Origin: Chloroflexi bacterium RBG_16_72_14
GTDB lineage: Bacteria; Chloroflexota; Limnocylindria; Limnocylindrales; CSP1-4
Reading direction: 5' to 3'
Assembly: GCA_001797035.1 (NCBI GenBank)
Contig: MGOE01000012.1
Coordinates: forward strand, 8,020 to 18,146
DNA: 10,127 bases
Part shown: positions 1 through 7,533 of the stretch, in pieces
Layout of the letters: each line of letters begins with the position of its first letter
Position numbering within the stretch: the first letter of the stretch is position 1
The notes under the pieces: model-generated
What the model was told of the DNA's origin: nothing
The model's database searches: none
What the model saw: only the letters and a program-made list of their open reading frames with translations
Translations under genes and position numbers: made by a program

Positions 1-479
1 GCGGCAGCAGCGCCCTCGAGTTCGCGCGCACGATCGCCGAGCGAAGGCTGACCGTGATCACCAACGCCCTCGACGTAGCCAACGTCCTGCTGGACCGCGA
101 CGGTATCGAGTTGATCGTCCTGGGCGGGGTCGTCCGGCCACGGATGCATTCGATGCTGGGCCACCTCGCGGAGATCGCGACCGCCGAGCTGCGTGCGGAC
201 ATGCTGTTCATGGGCATCGGCGCCATCAGCGTGGCGCAGGGCCTGATGAATGACTCGGTGCCCGAGATCCTGATCGACCGTGCCCTGCGCCGGATGGCCC
301 GCTCGGCCGTGGTCCTCGCGGACGCGTCGAAGTTCACGCAGGTCGCCCCGGGGTTCGTGTTCGGCCTCGACGAGGTGGACGTCCTGGTCACGGACGACGC
401 CGCGCCGCCGGAGACGCTGGCCGCGGTCCGCGATCGCGGCGTCCGGGTGATCGTCGCCCCGGCGGGGGAGCGGCCGTGA
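1..479 (+). CDS. DeoR-family transcriptional regulator, C-terminal part (5' truncated by window)
   Basis: The reading frame is open from base 3, and about 158 residues remain of a family that usually has about 250. The N-terminal DeoR helix-turn-helix is therefore outside the window. What is visible is the DeoR C-terminal sensor domain, which has an ISOCOT-like fold and binds sugar phosphates. It begins with the phosphate-binding loop GSSALE (bases 3-20), followed by LTVITNALDVANVL, the ELIVLGG strand, a MGIGAI segment, and the family signature DASKF at bases 321-335. The GTG at 54 is only an internal codon, because homology continues upstream of it. Such proteins are usually repressors of neighbouring sugar operons, released by a phosphorylated intermediate. 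Here the stop TGA overlaps the GTG start of the SIS gene (GTGA, 476-479), so the regulator is probably co-transcribed with its targets. The effector cannot be read from the sequence. Confidence 0.9.
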   Translation, partial: GSSALEFARTIAERRLTVITNALDVANVLLDRDGIELIVLGGVVRPRMHSMLGHLAEIATAELRADMLFMGIGAISVAQGLMNDSVPEILIDRALRRMARSAVVLADASKFTQVAPGFVFGLDEVDVLVTDDAAPPETLAAVRDRGVRVIVAPAGERP

Positions 480-1567
480 TCGAGGGCATCGTCCCGTCCG
501 AGATCCGCGAGGGCCCGGCCGCCATCCGCGCCACGCTGTCGTCCGCACTGCCCGATGCCCGGCGGGTGGCAGCCGCCTGGCGCGCGACCGGCGTCGGGCG
601 CGTGTTCGTCATCGGCAACGGCACCAGCTACCACTCGTGCCTCGCGTCGGCGGCGCTCTACCGGCGCCACGCCGCTGCGGATGACCCGGCGGTGATCCCG
701 CTGACGGCCGCGGACTTCCGGATCTACCGCCCGGCCCTCGGCCCTGGTGACGCGATCGTGGGGATCTCGTCGTCGGGTGAGTTCCATGACGTGGTCGGCG
801 TGGCGGAGGAGGTGCGTGGCCGCACGCCGTTCGCCGCCATCGTCCACGTACCCGGCTCGACGCTCACCCACCTGGCCTCGGACGTGATCCTCTCAGCCGG
901 CGGGCCGTCCACCGTTCCGGTCATGACCAAGACCTTCTCGGCGACGCTGGTCGCCACGGAGCTGCTCCTGCTCGAGCTCCTGGGGTCGGCGCGCGCAGCC
1001 CCTGCCGAGCGGGACATCGCCGCCGCGGCCGATGCCGCCGAGGTCGCGATCGCGGCCGCCGAGCCCCTCGTCCCGGCGCTCGCCAACGCGCTCGCAGACG
1101 CTGCCCACCTGTTCGTCGTGGGTGGCGGCCTCGCGTACCCGGCCGCCCTGGAGGCCGCGCTCAAGCTCAAGGAGATGGCGCTCGTCCACGCGGAGGGGAC
1201 GGAGACCTGGGAGATGACGTCGGGCGCCGCCACGATGCTCGGCCCGGACGCGGTCGTGCTGGCGCTGGCGCCCGACGGGCCGGCCCGCCCGGCCATGGCG
1301 GACCTCCTCCGCCACGCCGCGGCATGGGGCAGCCGGGTGATCGAGGTCGGGCCGTCGCGGCTGGTCGAGGGGTCGGCGCTGCTGCCGCTGCCGGTCGGCG
1401 CCGTCGAGGACCAGGCGCCGCTCACCGCGGTGCCGCCGGTCGCGCTGCTCGCGTTCGCCCTGGCCCGGCGCCGGGGCGCCAACCCCGACCGACCCGACTG
1501 GATCGAGCGCTATCACAGCCAGGGGCTCACCCACATCCTCGGAGCCGGGAAGGCGGAGGCATCGTGA
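476..1567 (+). CDS. Two-SIS-domain sugar-phosphate isomerase/deglycase (GlmS-C/AgaS/FrlB-like)
   Basis: A 363-residue cytoplasmic protein with two SIS phosphosugar-binding domains, as in the isomerase half of GlmS but without the glutaminase domain. The first SIS domain shows the loop GNGTSYHS (residues 48-54) and GISSSGE (96-102, compare SQSGET in GlmS). The second shows VVGGGLAYPAALEAALKLKE (214-233), then HAEGTETWEMTSG (238-250). This aligns with the GlmS HAE...GELKHG segment and keeps a glutamate (E246) at the position of the GlmS isomerase catalytic Glu. The C-terminus has the GxNPDxP pattern (334-340) of the group. GTG 476 is chosen because it overlaps the upstream stop; the gene in turn overlaps the next gene by GTGA at 1564-1567, suggesting translational coupling. 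Members of this family isomerise or deaminate amino-sugar phosphates or cleave fructosamine phosphates. Which reaction applies here is unknown. Confidence 0.88.
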   Translation: MIEGIVPSEIREGPAAIRATLSSALPDARRVAAAWRATGVGRVFVIGNGTSYHSCLASAALYRRHAAADDPAVIPLTAADFRIYRPALGPGDAIVGISSSGEFHDVVGVAEEVRGRTPFAAIVHVPGSTLTHLASDVILSAGGPSTVPVMTKTFSATLVATELLLLELLGSARAAPAERDIAAAADAAEVAIAAAEPLVPALANALADAAHLFVVGGGLAYPAALEAALKLKEMALVHAEGTETWEMTSGAATMLGPDAVVLALAPDGPARPAMADLLRHAAAWGSRVIEVGPSRLVEGSALLPLPVGAVEDQAPLTAVPPVALLAFALARRRGANPDRPDWIERYHSQGLTHILGAGKAEAS

Positions 1568-2901
1568 CCAGGATCGTGCTCGTCGGTGCGGGCAGCGTCG
1601 AGTTCACCCGCAACCTGCTCGGTGACATCCTGTCCTTCCCCGAGCTGCAGGGCTCCGAGATCGTCCTGCACGACATCGACGCGGACCGCCTGAGGACCGC
1701 CGAGCGGATGGCCGCCTGGACGGCCGGCGCGCTCGGCGCCACGCCCCGGATCAGCGGCAGCCTGGAGCGCCGTGCGGCCCTCGCCGGTGCGGACTTCGTG
1801 GTCAACACGATCCAGGTCGGCGGCGCCCGCGCGACGCAGCTGGACTTCGACATCCCGGGCCGCCACGGGCTCCGCTACACGATCAACGACACGATCAACG
1901 TGGGCGGCGTCCTGCGCGGGCTGCGCACGATCCCGGTCACGCTCGGCATCGCCGCGGACATGGCGGACGTCTGCCCCGATGCCACGTTCCTCAACTACAC
2001 CAACCCGATGGGCATGCTCGTGCGGGCGGTGGACGAACAGATCGGCCTGCCAACCGTCGGGTTGTGCCACTCGGTGTACTGGACCGTGCACACCCTGGCG
2101 GAGTACCTCGGCGTCCCGTTCGAGGAGGTGAGCGCCCTGTCGGCCGGGGTCAACCACCTCGCCTGGATCCTCGCCCTCGAGCACCATGGCCGCGACCTGT
2201 ACCCGGACCTTCGAGCATTCGTGGACGCCGGGCGGACACCCGACGACGACCTCGTCCGGGCGGACCTGTTCCGCCGGTTCGGCCTGTACCCGACGGAGTC
2301 GTCGGAGCACCACGCCGAGTACAACCCGTGGTTCATCCCCAAGGACCAGGTCGAGCCGTTCCACATCCCGATCGGCGAGTACCTGTCGCGGGTGGCCGGC
2401 AACCTCGACGAGTACGAGGCCACCAAGCGCCGCCTGGACGCCGGCGAGCCGTTCGAGATCGAGCGGAGCGGCGAGTACGCGGCGGTGATCATCCACGCGA
2501 TGACGACCGGCAAGCCGGCCCGGATCGTCGCCAACGTCCCCAACCGCGCCGATCCGGCGGGTGTCGGCGCGGCGGCCCTGATCGCCAACCTCGCCGCCGA
2601 CGCCTGCGTGGAGGTGCCCGCGCTCGTGGATGCGTTCGGGGTGCAGCCGGTGCGCGTCGGGTCGCTGCCACCGCAGTGCGCTGCCTACACGCGGCCCGCC
2701 GTGGACTGCCAGGAGCTCACCGTCCGCGCGGCGCTGGACGAGGACCGGGACCTCGTCTACCACGCCGTGCTCACCGACCCCATCGTCCAGGCCCGCCTCA
2801 CGCTCGACGAGGCGTGGCGCATGACCGACGAGCTGATCGAGGCCGAACGGGAGTGGCTCCCCGGCTGGCTGGGCGGATCGGCTCGCGACTGGCTCGACTG
2901 A
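1564..2901 (+). CDS. Glycoside hydrolase family 4, probable alpha-galactosidase (MelA-like)
   Basis: A 445-residue member of GH4, the NAD- and divalent-metal-dependent glycosidases that work by oxidation at C3 and elimination. The N-terminal Rossmann loop is GAGSVEF (residues 8-14), with HDID (36-39) as the acidic end of the second strand. Next come the DTINVGG segment (109-115), NYTNPM (144-149), the metal-binding CHSV (168-171) and GVNH (195-198) with the second metal histidine, then AEYNPWF (251-257). NVPN (324-327) and VGSLPPQC (365-372) follow. The tetrapeptide after the metal cysteine is reported to track specificity in GH4, and CHSV is the alpha-galactosidase version (CHEV in alpha-glucosidases, CDMP or CNVP in 6-phospho-glycosidases). 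That favours an unphosphorylated alpha-galactoside, which matches an ABC importer rather than a PTS. The GTG start is preceded by GGAGG at 1555-1559. Alpha-galacturonidase or another GH4 activity remains possible. Confidence 0.93.
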   Translation: MTRIVLVGAGSVEFTRNLLGDILSFPELQGSEIVLHDIDADRLRTAERMAAWTAGALGATPRISGSLERRAALAGADFVVNTIQVGGARATQLDFDIPGRHGLRYTINDTINVGGVLRGLRTIPVTLGIAADMADVCPDATFLNYTNPMGMLVRAVDEQIGLPTVGLCHSVYWTVHTLAEYLGVPFEEVSALSAGVNHLAWILALEHHGRDLYPDLRAFVDAGRTPDDDLVRADLFRRFGLYPTESSEHHAEYNPWFIPKDQVEPFHIPIGEYLSRVAGNLDEYEATKRRLDAGEPFEIERSGEYAAVIIHAMTTGKPARIVANVPNRADPAGVGAAALIANLAADACVEVPALVDAFGVQPVRVGSLPPQCAAYTRPAVDCQELTVRAALDEDRDLVYHAVLTDPIVQARLTLDEAWRMTDELIEAEREWLPGWLGGSARDWLD

Positions 2902-2906
2902 GCCGC

Positions 2907-2916
2907 AGGAGGAGGA
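2907..2916 (+). promoter_or_regulatory. Strong ribosome binding site of the sugar-binding protein gene
   Basis: AGGAGGAGGA lies 5 bases before ATG 2922. It is the strongest Shine-Dalgarno match in the operon and fixes the lipoprotein start. It fits the high expression that binding proteins need relative to their permeases; the downstream permease gene has no visible ribosome binding site. Confidence 0.85.
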
Positions 2917-2921
2917 CCCCG

Positions 2922-4292
2922 ATGCTCACGACAAGCCAAGCCCGCCGGTGGCGCGGACTGGCGGCCCTCGCTGCCGCCACCGCGCTGCTCGCCGGTGCCT
3001 GCGGCAGCACGACACCAACGACCACGCCCGCCGCGTCCACGCCGGCAGGCCAGAGCGCCGAGCCGGGCACCAGCGAGCCCGCCGCCTCCGGCGGCTACAC
3101 CGGCCCGCCCGTCACGATCGAGTACGCGATCTGGGGCGACCCGGCCGAGATCAACAGCCAGAAGGCGGTCGTCGAGGGCTTCACCGCGGCGAACCCCACC
3201 ATCACCGTCGACGTGACGGTGGCCGACTGGGACTCGTACTGGGACAAGCTCCAGACCGGCCTGGCGGGCGGCGCCGCACCGGATGTGTTCGCGATGGACG
3301 GTCCGCTGGGCCCCGACTACCAGACCCGCGACGTGCTGCTGGATCTGACCCCGTACATCGAGGCCGAGGGATACGACCTCGGCCAGCTGGACGACAATGC
3401 GGTCAAGGACTTCACGACCAGGGACGGCGTCGTGTTCGGCCTGCCACGCGACCTCAACGTGATCGCGCTGTTCTACAACAGGGACATGTTCGACGCGGCC
3501 GGCATCGCCTACCCGGACGACACCTGGACCTGGGAGAAGCTGGTCGAGGTCGGCAAGCAGCTGACCAGGGACACGGACGGCGACGGCACGATCGACCAGT
3601 GGGGCCTGTACACGGAGACGACCGACATGGAGAACGCCTGGTCGTCCTTCGTGTGGCAGGCGGGTGGCGACATCCTCACCGAGGACGGCGCGACGTCGGC
3701 GCTCGACCGGCCCGAATCCGCGGCCGGCATCCAGTTCCTGCAGGACCTGATCTGGAAGGAGAAGGTGGTCCCCGACCCGGCGATCTTCGCCGAGACCGGG
3801 GATGCCTTTGAGCAGGGCGTGGCGGCCATGGAGATCAACGGTTCCTGGCTGGTCCCGACCCACGAGGCGGCCGGCATCAAGCTGGGCATCGCGCCGCTCC
3901 CGGCCGGACCGGCGGGCAAGGCGACCTCGGTCAACCCGACCGGCGCGGTCGTGTACGCCAACACCGACGCCCCGGAGGCCTCGTGGCTGCTCGCCAGGTA
4001 CCTCGCCAGTCCCGAGGCCCAGGAGAAGATCATGGCCCTCAAGGCCTCGGTGCCGGTCAACAAGGAGATCCTCGCCACCAGCTACCCGGCCTCCTTCGAC
4101 GGCGCGCAGGTGTTCGCCGACTCGCTCGCCTTCGCCCACCTCAAGCCGGCGTTCGTGGGCTACAACGAGTTCGCCACGATCCTCCAGACGGAGCTCGACG
4201 AGAACGTGTTCAACGCACCCAACAAGACGGCAGCCGACGCGATCGCGTCGGTCAACGAGGAGCTGAACGGCATCCTCGCGGGCGGCCAGTAG
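2922..4292 (+). CDS. ABC transporter sugar-binding lipoprotein (family 1 extracellular solute-binding protein)
   Basis: A 456-residue extracytoplasmic binding protein of the MalE/UgpB type, which captures an oligosaccharide and delivers it to the permease pair encoded next. The N-terminus is a lipoprotein signal peptide: RRWR, a hydrophobic Ala/Leu stretch, then LAGAC with the lipidated cysteine at residue 27. A low-complexity Thr/Pro/Ala/Ser/Gly linker follows (28-60). The mature domain starts at VTIEYAIWGD (64-73). It contains PDVFAMDG (120-127), GLPRDLNVIALFYNRDMFDAAGI (173-195), a WTWEKL segment (202-207), the acidic DxDxDG loop with D217, D219, D221 and D225 followed by QWGL (common in this family, possibly Ca-binding), and MEINGSW (303-309). 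The start is set by the ribosome binding site at 2907-2916. It lies 20 bases after the GH4 gene, in the same operon. The ligand is inferred only from the neighbouring alpha-galactosidase-like enzyme. Confidence 0.95.
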   Translation: MLTTSQARRWRGLAALAAATALLAGACGSTTPTTTPAASTPAGQSAEPGTSEPAASGGYTGPPVTIEYAIWGDPAEINSQKAVVEGFTAANPTITVDVTVADWDSYWDKLQTGLAGGAAPDVFAMDGPLGPDYQTRDVLLDLTPYIEAEGYDLGQLDDNAVKDFTTRDGVVFGLPRDLNVIALFYNRDMFDAAGIAYPDDTWTWEKLVEVGKQLTRDTDGDGTIDQWGLYTETTDMENAWSSFVWQAGGDILTEDGATSALDRPESAAGIQFLQDLIWKEKVVPDPAIFAETGDAFEQGVAAMEINGSWLVPTHEAAGIKLGIAPLPAGPAGKATSVNPTGAVVYANTDAPEASWLLARYLASPEAQEKIMALKASVPVNKEILATSYPASFDGAQVFADSLAFAHLKPAFVGYNEFATILQTELDENVFNAPNKTAADAIASVNEELNGILAGGQ

Positions 4293-4299
4293 CAGCGCT

Positions 4300-4334
4300 G
4301 CCGGCCCGGACATCGATCGTGCTCGACGGCCGGC
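4300..4334 (+). promoter_or_regulatory. Intercistronic hairpin between binding-protein and permease genes
   Basis: GCCGGCC (4300-4306) pairs perfectly with GGCCGGC (4328-4334), with a 21-base loop. The stem ends one base before the permease ATG at 4336 and occupies the place where a ribosome binding site would be. There is no T-run, so it is not an obvious intrinsic terminator. In maltose-type operons, similar hairpins after the binding-protein gene protect the upstream mRNA and lower permease output; the same role here is inference. Confidence 0.5.
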
Positions 4335-4335
4335 G

Positions 4336-5301
4336 ATGAGCGCTCCCCCGGGTCGCCCATCGTTGGGGTCGGGCTGGATCGGCCTGCGCTTCACGCGGGA
4401 CCGCGGCGGTGCTCCGTCACGTCGCGGTCCTCGCGGGAATGACGAGCGGTGGGCGTTCCTGTTCATCGCGCCCATGGTCCTGGGGCTGGCGTTCCTGTCT
4501 GCCGGACCGATCCTCGCGACGCTCGGCATCAGCCTCACGAGCTGGGACCTGCTCCGGGCGCCGGAGCTCGTCGGCCTGGACAACTACGCCCGGCTGGTCG
4601 ACGACAAGCGGTTCCTGATGGCGCTCCGCAACACCACCTTCTACACCGCGGTCTCGGTGCCGGTCGGGCTGGCGCTGTCCCTTGGCCTCGCCCTGGCGCT
4701 GAACCAGGCGATCAGGGGGATCTCCTGGATCCGGACGATGTACTTCCTGCCGCTCGTCACGTCGGCGATCGCGGTCGGCCTTGTGTGGGCCTGGATCTAC
4801 AGCCCGACCAGCGGCCTGCTCAACCAGCTGCTCGGCGCGCTCGGCGTCCCGGCCCAGAAGTGGATCACCGACCCCTTCTGGGCGATGCCCTCGATCATCG
4901 CGATGTCGATCTGGCAGGGGCTGCCGGCCAACACGATCATCTTCCTGGCCGGCCTCCAGGCGATCCCCGGCGACTACTACGACGCCGCCAGCGTCGACGG
5001 CGCGGGCCGGGGCGGGCGATTCCGGCACGTCACGCTGCCGCTGCTCACCCCGAGCCTGTTCTTCACCGGGATCCTCAGCCTGATCGGCTCGTTCCAGGTG
5101 TTCGACCAGGTCTTCGTCCTGTCGCGCCCCGGCAGACCCACGGACGCGACGATCACGATGGTCTACTTCATCTACGAGAACGGGTTCCGCAACTTCAAGA
5201 TGGGATACGCGAGCGCCGCTTCGTGGGTCCTGTTCATGATCGTCGCGGTCCTGATGTTCGCGTACTTCAGCTCGCAGCGGCGCTGGGTGCACTACCAGTG
5301 A
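4336..5301 (+). CDS. ABC sugar transporter permease, MalF/UgpA type
   Basis: A 321-residue inner-membrane permease, the first of the two transmembrane subunits of the sugar importer. An Arg/Gly/Pro-rich cytoplasmic tail (residues 1-38) precedes the first membrane segment (about 39-63, FLFIAPMVLGLAF). Further hydrophobic segments lie near 99-125, 134-156, 184-207, 240-262 and 294-311. The EAA loop that contacts the ATPase is at about 214-239, with the core DAASVDGAG and TLPLLTP. ATG 4336 is the only start codon in this frame between the upstream stop and the first membrane segment. No ribosome binding site is visible, and the start abuts the hairpin at 4300-4334. The stop is 10 bases before the start of the second permease. 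The partner ATPase is not encoded in this window. Confidence 0.95.
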   Translation: MSAPPGRPSLGSGWIGLRFTRDRGGAPSRRGPRGNDERWAFLFIAPMVLGLAFLSAGPILATLGISLTSWDLLRAPELVGLDNYARLVDDKRFLMALRNTTFYTAVSVPVGLALSLGLALALNQAIRGISWIRTMYFLPLVTSAIAVGLVWAWIYSPTSGLLNQLLGALGVPAQKWITDPFWAMPSIIAMSIWQGLPANTIIFLAGLQAIPGDYYDAASVDGAGRGGRFRHVTLPLLTPSLFFTGILSLIGSFQVFDQVFVLSRPGRPTDATITMVYFIYENGFRNFKMGYASAASWVLFMIVAVLMFAYFSSQRRWVHYQ

Positions 5302-5311
5302 GGCACGGACG

Positions 5312-6223
5312 ATGAGCCCCGGCCGTCCGTCCGCGCCGGCCAACCGGCCGCATGGCCGGAGCCGGTCCCGCGTCGTCGCCGGCCGCGTCGCCGCCTACGC
5401 GACGCTCATCGCCGGCGGCCTGCTGATGATGATCCCGTTCTTGTGGATGCTCCTCACGTCGCTCAAGACGCGCGCCGAGGTCTTCGGCGCGCCACCACTG
5501 TCGCTCCCCAGCGGGCCGCACTGGGAGAACTACGAGCGGATGTGGAACGCGTTCGGGGACGTCACCTTCGGGACGTTCTTCCTCAACTCGCTCAAGATCG
5601 CGAGCCTCAACACCATCGGGGAGCTGTTCGCCTGCTCCCTCGCCGCCTTTGCCTTCGCCGTCATCCCGTTCCGGGGCCGGAGGTTCCTGTTCGGCATCCT
5701 GATGGCCACCCTGATCATCCCGTTCCAGGTCGTGCTGGTCCCGAACTTCGTGCTGTGGCGGACGCTGCCGAACCCGTTCAGCGAGTCCGGCAACTTCATC
5801 GGCACACAGGAGCCGCTGTGGCTGGGCGCGTTCCTCGGCGGCGCGTTCGGGATCTTCCTGCTGCGCCAGTTCTTCCTTGCCATCCCCACCGAGCTGGCCG
5901 ATGCGGCGCGCGTCGACGGGGCGAACCCGTGGCAGGTTTACCGCTACGTGTACCTGCCCCTGGCGCGCCCGGCCCTGGCCACCCTCGCGATCTTCATCTT
6001 CATGTGGTCGTGGAACGACCTGCTCATCCCGCTCATCTACCTGCGCGACCTCGACCAGTACACGACGACGGTCGGGCTGGCGTTCTTCCAGGGCCAGTTC
6101 GTGGGCAAGTGGCCGGAGATGATGGCGGGCGCGATGGTGAGCCTGGTGCCCATGATCACGCTGTTCGTCGTCGCGCAGAAGTACTTCGTCCGCGGCATCG
6201 CGCTGACGGGGCTCAAGGGCTGA
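5312..6223 (+). CDS. ABC sugar transporter permease, MalG/UgpE type
   Basis: A 303-residue inner-membrane permease that pairs with the MalF-type subunit just upstream. The short basic N-terminus (residues 1-21) is followed by a membrane segment at about 26-49 (IAGGLLMMIPFLWMLLTSLK, typical of MalG-type subunits). Further segments are near 91-118, 126-149, 170-188, 220-242 and 271-288. The EAA loop lies at about 194-219, with the core ELADAARVDGAN and YLPLARP, followed by the family motif WSWNDLLIP (232-240). A GAGG (5300-5303) that overlaps the previous stop lies 8 bases before ATG 5312. The protein ends in the usual GLKG. The tight spacing on both sides puts it in the same operon. Confidence 0.95.
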   Translation: MSPGRPSAPANRPHGRSRSRVVAGRVAAYATLIAGGLLMMIPFLWMLLTSLKTRAEVFGAPPLSLPSGPHWENYERMWNAFGDVTFGTFFLNSLKIASLNTIGELFACSLAAFAFAVIPFRGRRFLFGILMATLIIPFQVVLVPNFVLWRTLPNPFSESGNFIGTQEPLWLGAFLGGAFGIFLLRQFFLAIPTELADAARVDGANPWQVYRYVYLPLARPALATLAIFIFMWSWNDLLIPLIYLRDLDQYTTTVGLAFFQGQFVGKWPEMMAGAMVSLVPMITLFVVAQKYFVRGIALTGLKG

Positions 6224-6228
6224 GTCCG

Positions 6229-7299
6229 TTGGGGGATCGACTCGCCCTCGATGACTACCGTCCACGCCAGCAGCTCCGGGTCGCCGTCCACCACGTCCCT
6301 CGGCCGCGGTTCCCGGTCATCGACGCCCACAACCACCTCGGCGCGCCGTTCGGCGGCGAGTGGGCCGCGCGAACGGCGGCGGAGCTGGCGCCCGTGCTCG
6401 ACGCCGCCGGCGTGGCGGCCATCGTGGACCTCGACGGCGGCTGGGGCGACCGGCTGCGCGCCGAGATCGCTCGCTGGCAGGCGTCGCTGCCGGGGCGCGT
6501 GGCGGTGTTCGCCGGCCTCGACTACGACGGCTGGGCCGAGGATCCCGGGTTCGGCGATACCGAGGCACGGCGGCTGCGCGAGGGCGTCGCGGCGGGTGCC
6601 CGCGGCCTCAAGGTGTGGAAGCTGCTCGGGTTGCGGGCGCGCGACCCACGAGGGCGGCTCGTCGGAGTGGACGACCCGCGCCTGGACCCGCTGTGGGCGG
6701 CCGCCGCCGAGCTGGCCGTGCCGGTCACGATCCACGTCGCGGACCCGACTGCGTTCTTCGAGCCGCTCGATGTGACCAACGAGCGCTGGGAGGAGCTGCA
6801 CGAGCATCCCGACTGGCACTTCTGGCCGACCCGCCCCGCCGGCCGCCCGGACCTCGACGGGTTCCCGCCATTCGACGAGCTCATCGACGGCCTCGAGGCG
6901 ATGGTCGCGAGGCACCCGCGGACCACGTTCATCGGCGCCCACGTGGGCTGTGCTGCGGAGGATCTCGGCCGCGTGTCGAGGATCCTCGAACGCTGCCCGA
7001 ACTTCCACGTCGACCTGGCCGCACGGATCAGCGAGCTCGGCCGCCAGCCGTGCACGTCCCGGGCGTTCATCACCCGATGGGCGGACCGAGTGCTGTTCGG
7101 CACGGACATGGCGCCGGACCCGGCCTGGTGGGCCGTGTACTACCGCTTCCTCGAGACGGCGGACGAGTCCTTCGCCTACGACGCCCACGAGTCGACCCCG
7201 CCCAGCCAGGGCCGCTGGCGCATCCACGGCCTCGACCTGCCCGACGACGTCCTGCGCCGCGTGTACCACGACAACGCCGCGCGCCTCGTCCGGTTCTGA
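6229..7299 (+). CDS. Amidohydrolase-family TIM-barrel metal hydrolase (amidohydrolase_2/COG2159-like), substrate unknown
   Basis: A 356-residue protein read from a TTG start. The fold and metal site of the amidohydrolase superfamily are clear: strand 1 HxH in VIDAHNH (H34, H36), GLKVWK (K128, K131), VTIHVAD (H169), FIGAHVG (H238) and LFGTDMA (D293). The family is known for hydrolases and decarboxylases acting on small organic acids, lactones and amides. I start it at TTG 6229 because the stretch LDDYRPRQQL...PRFPVIDAHNH belongs to a recurring N-terminal pattern of such proteins, and no in-frame ATG or GTG precedes HNH. AAGGG (6215-6219) can serve as ribosome binding site, 9 bases away. It lies 5 bases after the permease, so it is in the operon; a lactonase-type step in sugar breakdown is one guess, not shown. 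The C-terminus is complete (NAARLVRF). Confidence 0.82.
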   Translation: MGDRLALDDYRPRQQLRVAVHHVPRPRFPVIDAHNHLGAPFGGEWAARTAAELAPVLDAAGVAAIVDLDGGWGDRLRAEIARWQASLPGRVAVFAGLDYDGWAEDPGFGDTEARRLREGVAAGARGLKVWKLLGLRARDPRGRLVGVDDPRLDPLWAAAAELAVPVTIHVADPTAFFEPLDVTNERWEELHEHPDWHFWPTRPAGRPDLDGFPPFDELIDGLEAMVARHPRTTFIGAHVGCAAEDLGRVSRILERCPNFHVDLAARISELGRQPCTSRAFITRWADRVLFGTDMAPDPAWWAVYYRFLETADESFAYDAHESTPPSQGRWRIHGLDLPDDVLRRVYHDNAARLVRF

Positions 7300-7368
7300 C
7301 CCTCGCCCGCTAGACCCGCACCTCGCCGCTGCTACGCCGCGCCGGCCCCCTCGCGGTGGTCCTCGGTC

Positions 7369-7391
7369 CCGTGACGCTGTCATGTGCATTC
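7369..7391 (+). repeat. Left arm of a split inverted repeat
   Basis: CCGTGACGCTG, three free bases (TCA), then TGTGCATTC. The same two blocks with a different three-base spacer (GAG) occur in inverted orientation at 7534-7556. TCATGTGCAT (7380-7389) inside this arm recurs as an exact direct repeat at 7473-7482. The conserved-block/variable-spacer layout suggests a protein-binding site or a transposon end. Confidence 0.6.
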
Positions 7392-7533
7392 CGCGGCCTT
7401 GACGTCGCTCTCCCCGCGGCAGGCGGCCGGGGCCATGGCCGGAGCGTCTCGATGTCGGGCCGAATGCGTCCCTCATGTGCATCTGTCCTGATAAGCGGAC
7501 TCCCCGGCATGGCCAACAGCGGGGTAACCGTCA

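Noticed and set aside
2757..4583. Very long minus-strand open frame opposite the binding-protein gene (also 7999-9762 opposite lysS)
   Set aside because: Long antisense frames are expected in very GC-rich genes. The translations are Arg/Gly/Val-rich with no motif, while the + strand frames encode clear ABC and LysRS families.
7335..7358. Stem CGCCGCG/CGCGGTG as terminator of the sugar operon
   Set aside because: The loop is 10 bases, one pair is G-U and no T-run follows. Stems of this strength are common in this base composition.
7431..7440. Perfect 10-base palindrome GGCCATGGCC
   Set aside because: Short and unaccompanied by a second copy. Expected by chance in GC-rich DNA.
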